42,672 bases of DNA from CAYXXZ01 sp964469165 (lineage in GTDB: Bacteria > Pseudomonadota > Gammaproteobacteria > Pseudomonadales > Porticoccaceae): assembly GCA_964469165.1 (NCBI GenBank), contig CAYXXZ010000014.1, positions 1 to 42,672 on the forward strand, given 5' to 3'. Shown piece after piece: positions 8,312-16,631 of the stretch (its first letter is position 1; each line of letters opens with the position of its first letter). The position numbers and the translations under genes were made by a program. The notes below the pieces were generated by a model that saw only the letters and a program-made list of their open reading frames with translations, did no database searches and was not told the DNA's origin.

Positions 8312-8402
8312 CGATGCGGACGGTATTCCCCGCCGAGAATGTGACCTATCCAACGGCCCCCAAACCCCCATAAAACCAGCCGCTGCAGCCATATTGCCAA
8401 TC

Positions 8403-8418
8403 TGTGACCCCTGTCACA
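8403..8418. promoter_or_regulatory. CRP-like operator of the RTX gene (class II position)
   Basis: TGTGACCCCTGTCACA matches the CRP consensus TGTGA-N6-TCACA at every fixed base. Its centre (8410.5) lies about 41.5 bases before the start point predicted from the -10 box at 8440, exactly the class II activator position. The site overlaps where a -35 box would be, and no good -35 is present. Confidence 0.75.
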
Positions 8419-8439
8419 CTTTTGTATGGGCACCCAACC

Positions 8440-8445
8440 TATACT
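8440..8445 (+). promoter_or_regulatory. -10 box of the RTX gene promoter
   Basis: TATACT, with the transcript start expected near 8452, giving a leader of about 73 bases. Confidence 0.6.
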
Positions 8446-8460
8446 GCGCTTGGCTAAGTT

Positions 8461-8477
8461 CCCCCTCAGCCAGGGGG
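8461..8477 (+). promoter_or_regulatory. GC hairpin in the RTX mRNA leader
   Basis: CCCCCT (8461-8466) and AGGGGG (8472-8477) form a perfect 6-bp stem with loop CAGCC. The loop can also pair with TGGCT at 8451-8455. A stem close to the mRNA 5' end could stabilise an abundant transcript; this role is inferred. Confidence 0.4.
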
Positions 8478-8524
8478 TCTTTGCCTATCACGTGAAAGTA
8501 AACTTCCTTAAGGAGAATACGATA

Positions 8525-11500
8525 ATGGCTATTACACAAGCACAGCAAGATGCACTCGTAGAGCTGTATATTGCTATCCTGGACCGCGCTCCAGATAAGG
8601 CCGGGCTGGACTTCTGGGCAGACAAGCTGCTCAACGAAGCCAACGGCGACCTGACCGATATTGCCAACAGAATGTGGAACTCTCCAGGGGCCAAGGCCAA
8701 TTACGGCGCATCCCTCACTGTCGAGCAGACTGTTGCCGAAATCTATCAGAACGTGTTGAACCGCGCGCCTGATGCAGATGGTCTCGACCACTGGGTGAGC
8801 GTATGGAATGCCCAGGGCCCGGGCCAGACCATGCTCAACATGATCAACAACCTCAAGAACAACCCCAGCGAAGATCCCGCGTTTCTGGCTGACAAGGCGC
8901 TGTTCGAAGCCAAGGTTGAAGCCGGTACCTGGTACGCCTTCACCTACGGCGGCAACGACCCGGACGAAGCCAAGGAACTCTTCCGCCTGATCGAGGAAGA
9001 AGGCCTGAGCGTAGAAGACGCTATCGCCCAACTGCAGATCGATCCCGCTGAAACTTACGTTCTCACTGCCAACCAAGACAACATTACCGCTGGCAGCGGC
9101 GACGACCTCTTCACCGCAACCCAGGCTACTCTGCAAACCGGTGACGACCTGAATGGCGGCGCTGGCGACGATACGCTGTCCATCTCCATCCAGGGTTCCA
9201 ATGATTTCTTTGCCGCGCCTACCCTGAACGGTATCGAGACCATTCGTGTCAATGCGCCGAACTTCAATGGTGAAGCCATTGAAATCGACCTGTCCAACGC
9301 CGACGGCTACAACACCCTGGAATCCTTCCAGACCACCGGCCACGGTGAAGATGCCTACGTTCAGTTCCACGATATCCAGAATATCAACGGCACCGATATC
9401 CGCATCATCGATACCGACCTGGAACACTACTACAGCTACGATTCCAATGCGTCCCTGAGCCTGGGTGGCGATGACGATATCGTCGATCTGTACCTGTCCG
9501 AAGTCGATGGCTCTTACGTCGAGTTCTATACCGAAGGTGGCTGGGATTCCCACGTCGACCAGATCAACATCACTTCCGCGACCCGTACCGGTCAGCCCAA
9601 CGACACCACCTTCAACTACCTGGTGGATCTGTGGGCCGGTCAATACCTGAACACCGTGATCATCGATGGCGATGCCGACCTGGAAGTCGAAGACTACCTC
9701 GACGTCAACGTCAACTTGGTTGACGCCGGTGCTCTGGAAGCCGATCTGACCCTGGATCTCTATGCACAGGGACTGAACTGGATCGTTGGCGGTACTGGTA
9801 ATGACACCTTCTGGATCACTGACACCCAGGATGGCCTGACCGTTATCGGCGCCCAGGGCGACGATAACATCGACGTGGGTGGTTATGGCGAAGATGGCCA
9901 CGGCAACTATGATCTGGGCACCGGCAATGACGATCTCCGCGTAGGCGTACATTCCGAGAGCTACTGGTCGGGTGAAGGTGAAGACTTCGCCGACGAAACC
10001 TACACCTACCTGCTCGCCGGTCACCAGACCGTCGACGCCGGTGAAGGTAACGACCGCGTTCAACTGAACGTTATCGGCCTGCAGGAAATCGCCCTGGGCG
10101 ACGGTCACGATACCCTGGACATCAACGGCTACGTTGACGACCTGTTCACCCTGCCTGCCTATGACGGCGTTACTTCCGTTGATGCCGGCGCTGGCAACGA
10201 CTTCGTTACCATCAACGGTTTCGCTGCTACTGGCGAGGGCGAAGACTGGCAACAGCCTGCTCATGACACCGACGACTTTGGCGTCAAGCTGGTCAATGGC
10301 GAAATCACCACTCTTGGCGGCTTTGAAGTCGGCGATTACGGTGAAGACATCGCCAGCATCGGCGACTACGACATCAAGTTGGGTGATGGCGACGATATCC
10401 TGCACATGTGGGTAGACGGTGCTCCCACCATTGACGCTGGCGCTGGCGACGACTTTGCGATCGTGCGTCTGGAAAACGACAACAATGTCGTCTTCGACGG
10501 CGGTGACGGCAACGACACTCTGGTCATCCAGGGCGACGGCGTTCACACCATCACCATGGGCGATGGCGACGACGTAGCGCTGATCGACGGTGCCCGTGTT
10601 GGTTCCGGCAACATCGACAACACCATCGACGATGAATACACCGTATTCGATGGCGGCGCTGGCGACGACTTCCTCCGTGTCGAAGGCGACCACTACCTCG
10701 ACGTTACCATGGGCGAAGGCGACGACACCGTCAGCCTCAAAGCCGAGCACCTCACTGGCGATGACATCATCCGCGGCGATGCCGAAGGCGAGTCCAACGT
10801 TGGCAACGACACCCTGATCCTCACCAATGAGAAAGGTGTTGGCGACGGCGACACTGACGCTTCCCTGGTTCTGGTCGGTAGATCCGAAACCGGCGGCGTT
10901 ACCGGTATCGAGAACTTCGACCTGCGCAACCAGAATATCCAGCTGGTGCTCACCGAAGAGCTGTTCGACACCGCCAACGGCAATGACATTACCGTTATCA
11001 CCCGTCATGCCAATGGCGCCGAATTGCTCGAACTGACCATCAATGGTGTTCTCGCTCCCAACCAGCTGTCTCAGGGCATGAGCCGCGCCGAGTACAATCT
11101 GGTCAAGGCCAACTTCGAAGCTGGTGTTTATGATCAGGGTCCTCTTGGTAGCGACTTCGAACAGTGGCTGTTTACTAAGAACGGGGTCAACACCATCGAC
11201 GGCGTGAACACCGACTTGAGCACGCCGGATGATAGCGATCAGGCGATCAGGGGTGTGGATGAGAGCGATCTCAATCCCAGCACTGTACCCGCCGACGACG
11301 AAGTCTACTTCTGGCTCGAGCCGGAAGGTCAGATGGTTGTCGACATCACCGATGTGAGCCTGCACAGTGCAACTGGCCGCACCTTCACCCTTGACGGTGG
11401 CAATATCAAGGATGTGGTCATCGCTGACGACGACTCCATCAATGGCCGCGCCATCCTTCGCTTCGACGACGGTAGCGCCAACAACTCCATTGAAGACACC

Positions 11501-13798
11501 CTGATCGTCAAGGATGGCGCCACCATCACCGCTGCCGATCTGCGCAATGTCGTGGGCCTGGAAAACATCGTGCTGCAGTCCGACAGCAACAACGCTGTTA
11601 CCTGGAGCATCGAGCTGACCGACCGCGTCATCGACCAGACCACCGGTTCTGCAACCCTGTACATCAAGGTTGATCCGAACGTGCCCGCGGGTAGCCGTCT
11701 CAACATCACCCTCGATGACAGTGTTCACGATGCGACCAACGATGTGGTGATCGAAGGCAACGCCAACGTTGAAATCTACGTCAATGGCCAGCCTGCAACC
11801 AGCGAAGACTACAACACTGGCTTGAACAGCATCCACGTTATTACCAGCCTGCTGTTCACCGCCAATGCTGACCATCTGCAGGGCGCGGACGACTTCGACG
11901 ACAATTTCTACGCTCAGAGCCTGTCCCATATCCAGGCCGCGGACTTCGCGGATGGTGGCGGTAGTGACTATGGCGACGACGTCGATACCCTGTACGTTGG
12001 TTTCGCACCCAACAACCCCAACCAGGATCTGAAAGACCAGTTCAACGATGCCTTCATTCAGGACATCGAGCGCCTGATCTTCACCCAGAACGACTTTACC
12101 GGTCCTACCGGTAGCGCCGTGCGCATGGAAGGCCTGGGCACTAACTGGGATTTCCTCAACAACGTCGCCACTGTTGAAACCGGCATCGGCAACGATGAGC
12201 TGGAGGAAATGGAAGGTGAGAACGATGAGGGTGGCGTAATTCATTACATCCTCAACGCCGGTGATGACTACTTCCACGGCGACTACTGGGGTGAGGACTA
12301 CTGGGTCGATGCTGGTGCCGGCAACGACACGGTCGATCTCTGGGATACCACAGGCGATGCCACTGTCTATGGCGGTGACGGCAACGATGATATCTTCACC
12401 GGTGAAGGCGATGACTACGTCTATGGCGGTAACGGTGATGACTACATCGTCACTGGTGAAGGCAACGACTTCATCGATGGCGGTGCAGGCAACGATCTGA
12501 TCTATGCTGGCGAAGGTAACGATAGCGTCATTGGCGGTGCTGGTAATGACAGCATCAGCGGCGGCGACGGTAACGACACCATCTACGGTGATGGTACCGC
12601 TCTTGAGGGTGGCGTGATCGGCGGTGCTGGCACCGGAGATGACACCATCTACGGCGGTGACGGCAACGATGTCATCCACGCTGGTGGTGGCAACAACTGG
12701 GTCGACGCTGGTGACGGTGACAACATTGTTACCGCTGGCGCGGGTGATGACACCATTACCACATATGGGGGCGCTGACATTGTCGTAAGTGGTGCGGGCA
12801 ACGACGTTATCAATGTTGGTTCGGGCAATGACTCTGTCTGGGCAGGCGCTGGTAACGACGTGATCAGCTTCGCTCATATGGGAGCATTGGATCTCGTCGA
12901 CGGTGGTACCGGTATCGACACAGTTCAAGTAGCCAATGCCGACGTCATGACTGATGCCAACTTCGAGCAAAACTCCAACGTTGAGTATCTGGTGCTGACA
13001 GGTGCTGGTGTCCAGGTCACTGGTGAGAGCAACTTCGAGGACGCGGGTTACCACTCGGTGAGCACCACTGCCGGCGGTGACAAGATTCTTGATTTCACCG
13101 GCGTGTCCAATGCTGTCAAGAGCATTAGCGAAATTGTTGAGGGTGAGGAGGTCTCAATCAACGGAGCACCTTTGGGCTCCACCGGCCTGACCATCACTAT
13201 TGGTGATGTAGAAGGTGCTGCGCCGAACGATGGCAACAACCAGATCTATGGCAGTGTTGGCGCCGACACCATCACAGGCGGTGACGGTGACGATGCCATC
13301 CGCGGTAACGCTGGTGCCGATGTCATCAACCTGGGTCGTGGCGGCAGTGATATGGTCGTTTACGCTCGCGGTGATGACGGTGCCCTGACAGGTCAGGAAA
13401 CCGGCTTCGACATCATCAACGGCTTCGAGTCCGGTGATGACACCGTTCGGGTCATGGAGAATCTGTTCGCTGCCCTGAATGGTGCAGATGCGGAGGTCAA
13501 CAACTTCAACCTGGAACTGGCTGGCAGCACTACCGGCTTGGCGGTATACACCAATACCGGCCTGACCGATGCTGATCTGACGAGCTTCGACACCATGTTG
13601 GTGTACCTCAACAACTTCCTCGGAACGGCTGATGCGGCTGACAGTGCTCTGTTCTCTGTACAGGGTACTAACAACACCGCGTTGTACTACTACGTGGAAA
13701 ACGACGGAGTTGATAACACCATCAGCGCCGGTGAACTCCGGATCCTTGGTGTCTTCAACGACGCTCACCTGGTCGAAACAGACTTCAATCTTGCATAA
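8525..13798 (+). CDS. Giant DUF4214/RTX calcium-binding surface protein, type I secretion substrate
   Basis: A 1757-residue, strongly acidic, Gly/Asp-rich protein in which I found no cysteine. ATG 8525 follows AAGGAG (8510-8515) at ideal spacing. Residues 1-115 hold two DUF4214-like modules (ILDRAPDKAGLDFWADKL and VLNRAPDADGLDHWVSVW). There is no Sec signal peptide. A long beta-rich centre has scattered degenerate repeats (GDGDD, GAGDD). Canonical RTX nonapeptides (GGxGxDxI) are packed at about residues 1280-1450 and again near 1580-1610. These bind calcium after export and drive folding outside the cell. The C-terminus (about 1640-1757) lacks repeats, as expected for a type I secretion signal, and ends FNLA. 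Size, leader hairpin, strong start site and terminator suggest an abundant S-layer-like or adhesive protein; adhesin versus S-layer is undecided. The exporter is probably the operon at 33999-38422. Confidence 0.9.
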   Translation: MAITQAQQDALVELYIAILDRAPDKAGLDFWADKLLNEANGDLTDIANRMWNSPGAKANYGASLTVEQTVAEIYQNVLNRAPDADGLDHWVSVWNAQGPGQTMLNMINNLKNNPSEDPAFLADKALFEAKVEAGTWYAFTYGGNDPDEAKELFRLIEEEGLSVEDAIAQLQIDPAETYVLTANQDNITAGSGDDLFTATQATLQTGDDLNGGAGDDTLSISIQGSNDFFAAPTLNGIETIRVNAPNFNGEAIEIDLSNADGYNTLESFQTTGHGEDAYVQFHDIQNINGTDIRIIDTDLEHYYSYDSNASLSLGGDDDIVDLYLSEVDGSYVEFYTEGGWDSHVDQINITSATRTGQPNDTTFNYLVDLWAGQYLNTVIIDGDADLEVEDYLDVNVNLVDAGALEADLTLDLYAQGLNWIVGGTGNDTFWITDTQDGLTVIGAQGDDNIDVGGYGEDGHGNYDLGTGNDDLRVGVHSESYWSGEGEDFADETYTYLLAGHQTVDAGEGNDRVQLNVIGLQEIALGDGHDTLDINGYVDDLFTLPAYDGVTSVDAGAGNDFVTINGFAATGEGEDWQQPAHDTDDFGVKLVNGEITTLGGFEVGDYGEDIASIGDYDIKLGDGDDILHMWVDGAPTIDAGAGDDFAIVRLENDNNVVFDGGDGNDTLVIQGDGVHTITMGDGDDVALIDGARVGSGNIDNTIDDEYTVFDGGAGDDFLRVEGDHYLDVTMGEGDDTVSLKAEHLTGDDIIRGDAEGESNVGNDTLILTNEKGVGDGDTDASLVLVGRSETGGVTGIENFDLRNQNIQLVLTEELFDTANGNDITVITRHANGAELLELTINGVLAPNQLSQGMSRAEYNLVKANFEAGVYDQGPLGSDFEQWLFTKNGVNTIDGVNTDLSTPDDSDQAIRGVDESDLNPSTVPADDEVYFWLEPEGQMVVDITDVSLHSATGRTFTLDGGNIKDVVIADDDSINGRAILRFDDGSANNSIEDTLIVKDGATITAADLRNVVGLENIVLQSDSNNAVTWSIELTDRVIDQTTGSATLYIKVDPNVPAGSRLNITLDDSVHDATNDVVIEGNANVEIYVNGQPATSEDYNTGLNSIHVITSLLFTANADHLQGADDFDDNFYAQSLSHIQAADFADGGGSDYGDDVDTLYVGFAPNNPNQDLKDQFNDAFIQDIERLIFTQNDFTGPTGSAVRMEGLGTNWDFLNNVATVETGIGNDELEEMEGENDEGGVIHYILNAGDDYFHGDYWGEDYWVDAGAGNDTVDLWDTTGDATVYGGDGNDDIFTGEGDDYVYGGNGDDYIVTGEGNDFIDGGAGNDLIYAGEGNDSVIGGAGNDSISGGDGNDTIYGDGTALEGGVIGGAGTGDDTIYGGDGNDVIHAGGGNNWVDAGDGDNIVTAGAGDDTITTYGGADIVVSGAGNDVINVGSGNDSVWAGAGNDVISFAHMGALDLVDGGTGIDTVQVANADVMTDANFEQNSNVEYLVLTGAGVQVTGESNFEDAGYHSVSTTAGGDKILDFTGVSNAVKSISEIVEGEEVSINGAPLGSTGLTITIGDVEGAAPNDGNNQIYGSVGADTITGGDGDDAIRGNAGADVINLGRGGSDMVVYARGDDGALTGQETGFDIINGFESGDDTVRVMENLFAALNGADAEVNNFNLELAGSTTGLAVYTNTGLTDADLTSFDTMLVYLNNFLGTADAADSALFSVQGTNNTALYYYVENDGVDNTISAGELRILGVFNDAHLVETDFNLA

Positions 13799-13881
13799 GG
13801 TTCAGGTCTACAGGATGGGTTGAACGCAAGCGATACCCATCTTTCCCCGGCCCATAACCCTGGGCCTGAGGATACCAAATC

Positions 13882-13915
13882 AAAACCCCGCCTCTTACCG
13901 GAGGCGGGGTTTTTT
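13882..13915 (+). terminator. Rho-independent terminator of the RTX gene
   Basis: CCCCGCCTC and GAGGCGGGG form a 9-bp stem with loop TTACCG, followed by six T (preceded by AAAA). It is the clearest terminator in the window, 84 bases after the stop codon. Confidence 0.93.
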
Positions 13916-13958
13916 CGTTTCCCAGAGCTGCGGGCCGTCACCTGCAAACCACCGCGAT

Positions 13959-13986
13959 GTAGGGGCAATTCATGAATTGCCCGTAC
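13959..13986. repeat. REP-like palindrome, short form
   Basis: Arms GTAGGGGCAATT and AATTGCCCGTAC. The rest of the 420-base spacer after the RTX gene holds its terminator and the 87-base repeat at 14002. Confidence 0.85.
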
Positions 13987-14001
13987 GAAAGTCGGACGGA
14001 T

Positions 14002-14088
14002 AAAGGGGGCGTAACGGTTATTTATTGATCAGTCATGTTGCTGCCTTTCGCCGGCCTATCCCCGCCTGCCCGTTCCAAGCTTTCTGCC
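14002..14088. repeat. Left copy of an 86/87-bp direct repeat flanking the Rpn gene
   Basis: It matches 15147-15232 with about six differences and a 1-base indel. The right copy contains the 3' end of the Y1 transposase gene. Here the same bases read on the minus strand give RKLGTG then an early stop, so this is a detached transposase-end fragment. Confidence 0.85.
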
Positions 14089-14218
14089 TGAGATCGGGAT
14101 CAGAGTAAAAATTCTGCACAGGGCTGGATCATGAATGACAGACTTGCTCATGATATTGATTTAGCCATAAGCAGCAGCCAGAATAGAGGCCCAACCCAAG
14201 GATAGGGAGACGGGCGCC

Positions 14219-15148
14219 ATGGCGGGCACCTTCAGCCACGACCAGAACTTCAAAAACCTCATTCTCGATTACCCGCGTCAGGCGCTGGCGTTTTTCGCTC
14301 CCGAGGAAGCCGAGAGTCTCGACGAAGGCGTGACCATCACGCCGATCCGCCAGGAGCAACTCAAGAGCCGTCTCGGCGACCGTTTCCATGAACTGGACGT
14401 GCCCTTGTTGGTGGAGTGGCCCGATGGTCGGCGCGAGGCTCTGTTGTTCCTGCTGGAAGAAGAGAGTGATCCGGCACGTTTTTCCATCCATCGTTTGATT
14501 GTCTACTGCGCCAGCCTGGCGGAAATGCTCGGTACCGAGCATGTGGTGCCGGTGGTGATCTTCCTGCGCGGCAGTGATCGTATCCGCCGCAACCTGAATC
14601 TGGGTAGCGAACGCCACAGTTACCTGTCGTTCAACTATCTGGCTTGTGTGCTGCCCGACGTGCCCGTCGAACACTACCTGGATAGCGACAACCTGGTGGC
14701 TCGCCTCAACCTGCCCAACATGCGGTGGCCCCGTGAGCGCAAGGTGGAAATCTACGCCCAGACCATCCGCGGACTGCTCACGCTGGAACCCAACCTGGAA
14801 AGGCGCATCAAATATGTGGACTTCGTCGACACTTACATTCAGCTGGATGATAATGAACAGCGGCTTTACGCCGAAAGCTATGTGGAGGAGAACCAGATCA
14901 TGACGACCTGGAGCGAACGCTTGAGAAATGAAGGCTTGGAGCAGGGGATGCAGCAAGGTGTGCAACAGGGTATTCGTGAAGGCAGGCAGGAGGGTGAGCT
15001 TAACGTTCTGATCCGCCAGCTCACCCGACGCTTCGGCCCACTCGATGCGACAACCACCGAACGCCTGAAAAAGGCCTCTACTGATGAACTGGAGCGATGG
15101 GCTGACAATATTCTCGATGCCCGCACCCTGGATGAGGTTTTCTTTTAA
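14219..15148 (+). CDS. Rpn-family / DUF4351 PD-(D/E)XK nuclease
   Basis: A 309-residue protein. The N-terminal half has the layout of Rpn recombination-promoting nucleases (formerly transposase_31): FSHDQNFKNLILDYP at the start, LLVEWPDGRREALLFLLEEES as the core strand pair with acidic residues, and VVPVVIFLRG as a following strand. The C-terminal segment from residue 265 (QLTRRFGPLDATTTERLKKA to the end) is a DUF4351 domain, preceded by a Gln/Gly/Glu-rich stretch (EQGMQQGVQQGIREGRQEGE) that is probably a flexible or coiled linker. ATG 14219 follows AGGGAGA (14204-14210). Rpn proteins cut DNA and promote RecA-independent recombination; some relatives act in phage defence. It sits between 86/87-bp direct repeats next to a transposase gene, which suggests it moved here as a unit. 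Confidence 0.8.
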   Translation: MAGTFSHDQNFKNLILDYPRQALAFFAPEEAESLDEGVTITPIRQEQLKSRLGDRFHELDVPLLVEWPDGRREALLFLLEEESDPARFSIHRLIVYCASLAEMLGTEHVVPVVIFLRGSDRIRRNLNLGSERHSYLSFNYLACVLPDVPVEHYLDSDNLVARLNLPNMRWPRERKVEIYAQTIRGLLTLEPNLERRIKYVDFVDTYIQLDDNEQRLYAESYVEENQIMTTWSERLRNEGLEQGMQQGVQQGIREGRQEGELNVLIRQLTRRFGPLDATTTERLKKASTDELERWADNILDARTLDEVFF

Positions 15149-15232
15149 AGGGGTCGTAACGGTTATTTATTGATCAGCCATGTTTCTGCCTTTCGCCGGC
15201 CTGCCCCGCTTGCCCGTTCCAAGCTTTCTGCC
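15147..15232. repeat. Right copy of the 86/87-bp direct repeat
   Basis: It begins in the stop codon of the Rpn gene and runs into the 3' end of the neighbouring minus-strand transposase gene. See the copy at 14002-14088. Confidence 0.85.
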
Positions 15233-15862
15233 CAGCGTTTCTTCAATTTGCCCCTTGAACCTGTCGCTCCCCACGGGATGGTTTCGCTCTATACCATGGC
15301 TGATCTCGTGGGCATCCCTCGGCAGCATGGCGGTCTTGAAGAGTTCCCGGTAAATGCTGGCCCGTTCCACGCCCAGGGCTTGATAAACAGGGTGAGCACT
15401 GACCAGGGAGTCTGCCTCGCCCAGGGCATTTGCCCGATGGCTGGACCAGCGATACTGGCCTGGATCATCCACCATTCCCGCCTTCACGGGGTTCAGCTCG
15501 ATATACCGGTAACAGCGCAGCAAATAGGCATCGGCTTCTATCAGGCTCCCTTTGTGGCGCCCTTCCCACAGGGTACCGCTACGGTGATAGGTTCTGTTGA
15601 TGTACTGTACATATTGTCGGCCAACATGCTGTACAACCAGCGAAATTGTCTCTTTCTCGCAGGGGGTTATCAGCAGATGAACATGGTTGGTCATCAGGCA
15701 ATAGGCATGTAACTGGCCGCCATAGCGCTTTAACCCTTCGCTCAGAAACTCCTTGTATATCAGGTAATCATCGTTGCTGAAGAAGCAGGCAGAGCGGTTG
15801 TTTCCCCGCTGGACGATATGAGCTGGAATACCTGGCAGGTACATCCTTGTTTTTCTTGGCAT
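15167..15862 (-). CDS. Y1/HUH transposase (RAYT-like, PRKTR group)
   Basis: A 231-residue protein starting MPRKTRMYLPGIPAHIVQRG, the typical opening of one RAYT-like subgroup. ATG 15862 has AAGGAG seven bases upstream on the minus strand; an upstream in-frame start would add 14 unlikely residues. YCLMTNHVHLLITP gives the H-V-H metal motif, and LRCYRYIELNPVKAGMV gives the tyrosine region. The C-terminal extension (KRGRPAKGRN) is basic. It differs clearly from the RAYT at 1719-2252, and I see no REP-like palindrome within 1.1 kb of it, so it need not be the enzyme that spreads them. The gene looks intact. Confidence 0.85.
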   Translation of the reverse strand: MPRKTRMYLPGIPAHIVQRGNNRSACFFSNDDYLIYKEFLSEGLKRYGGQLHAYCLMTNHVHLLITPCEKETISLVVQHVGRQYVQYINRTYHRSGTLWEGRHKGSLIEADAYLLRCYRYIELNPVKAGMVDDPGQYRWSSHRANALGEADSLVSAHPVYQALGVERASIYRELFKTAMLPRDAHEISHGIERNHPVGSDRFKGQIEETLGRKLGTGKRGRPAKGRNMADQ

Positions 15863-15922
15863 GGCAAACTCCTTTTGCTGCTCAGCACATTCTACAAATA
15901 ACAATATGAATGAAGAAGGGCT

Positions 15923-15928
15923 TATACT
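15923..15928 (+). promoter_or_regulatory. Candidate -10 box for the biosynthetic cluster
   Basis: TATACT lies 66 bases before the first gene of the cluster, without a good -35 box. It is followed by a small inverted repeat (TTCCC/GGGAA, about 15929-15946). No CRP-like box is present here. Confidence 0.35.
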
Positions 15929-15993
15929 TTTCCCGCCCCAGTGGGAAGATCGCTGGTTAAAAAATAATCGATACGACCCCTATAGGAGAAACC

Positions 15994-16593
15994 TTGAAGC
16001 TTGTTCTGTCTGGAACTGTTGGTGTAGGCAAATCCACCTTGGCGGCGGCCTTGGGGGAGCACTTCGATTTGCCGTTGATCGATGAATACTTTGATGATTT
16101 TTTTGATCTCCGCAGACTTGCGGAAAAGTCGGCTGACGTCTGGCGGGAGGAATTTCTGGCAATTTTTCGTCATAAGTCTGCCCTGGAGGATGAACACCAA
16201 CAGTTCGTGGCCGATCGCTGCGCTATCGATCTGCTTCACTATTGGTGTCATCGCGGCCTTGAGCACCGCCTGGGAAGGGAGACCAACCGGGCTTTTTTTG
16301 CGGCCTGCATGCAGAGGATCAAGGCTTATGATTACGTGATACTTCTGCCATGGGGAGGGCTGGCATTGCAGCAGGTAGAGGGTGACCGGCAAAAAAAGGT
16401 CGGGCGCAACTTCAACCCCTTTGTGCGGCTCAAGCATCATGCGGCCATAACGGGTTTCGCCCATGTGGTGATGGACAAGCGGCGGATCATAGAAGTGCCG
16501 GTGGCCGTAGCGGAGCTTCAGCAGCGATTGGATTTCGTTTGCGCGACAATTGCACGGCGCGAGGCGCTGATTGCTGGCAGGGGTGCTTCATGA
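15994..16593 (+). CDS. P-loop kinase-like protein (deoxynucleoside-kinase/AAA_28 type)
   Basis: A 199-residue protein beginning with a perfect Walker A loop, GTVGVGKST (residues 7-15). IDEYFDDFFD follows where nucleoside-kinase-like enzymes place substrate-contacting acids, and ADRCAIDLLHYW sits where dNK-type enzymes have a D/E-R motif. The start is TTG 15994: AGGAGA (15984-15989) is right before it and the P-loop is at the expected distance; no ATG fits. It is the first gene of the biosynthetic cluster, 38 bases before the ATP-grasp ligase. A kinase here could phosphorylate a pathway intermediate, for example making the phosphate ester that the downstream PLP enzyme family normally uses, but its substrate is unknown. 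A regulatory or repair ATPase is the alternative. Confidence 0.65.
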   Translation: MKLVLSGTVGVGKSTLAAALGEHFDLPLIDEYFDDFFDLRRLAEKSADVWREEFLAIFRHKSALEDEHQQFVADRCAIDLLHYWCHRGLEHRLGRETNRAFFAACMQRIKAYDYVILLPWGGLALQQVEGDRQKKVGRNFNPFVRLKHHAAITGFAHVVMDKRRIIEVPVAVAELQQRLDFVCATIARREALIAGRGAS

Positions 16594-16631
16594 TCATGCC
16601 TGCAAGGCCCTGCGTCGAGGGCTGATTCGTC

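Noticed and set aside
7558..8433. Short open frames between 7455 and 8430 starting MNCPY or similar
   Set aside because: They begin at the ATG in the centre of the REP-like palindromes and translate the repeats; the same peptides recur at every array.
8414..13054. A 1546-codon open frame on the minus strand opposite the RTX gene
   Set aside because: It mirrors the Asp/Gly/Asn codon repeats of the RTX gene, has no domain I recognise and no ribosome site; the plus-strand frame has clear motifs and expression signals.
14129..14965. A 278-codon minus-strand frame opposite the Rpn gene
   Set aside because: No ribosome site and no domain; the plus-strand frame encodes the Rpn/DUF4351 protein.
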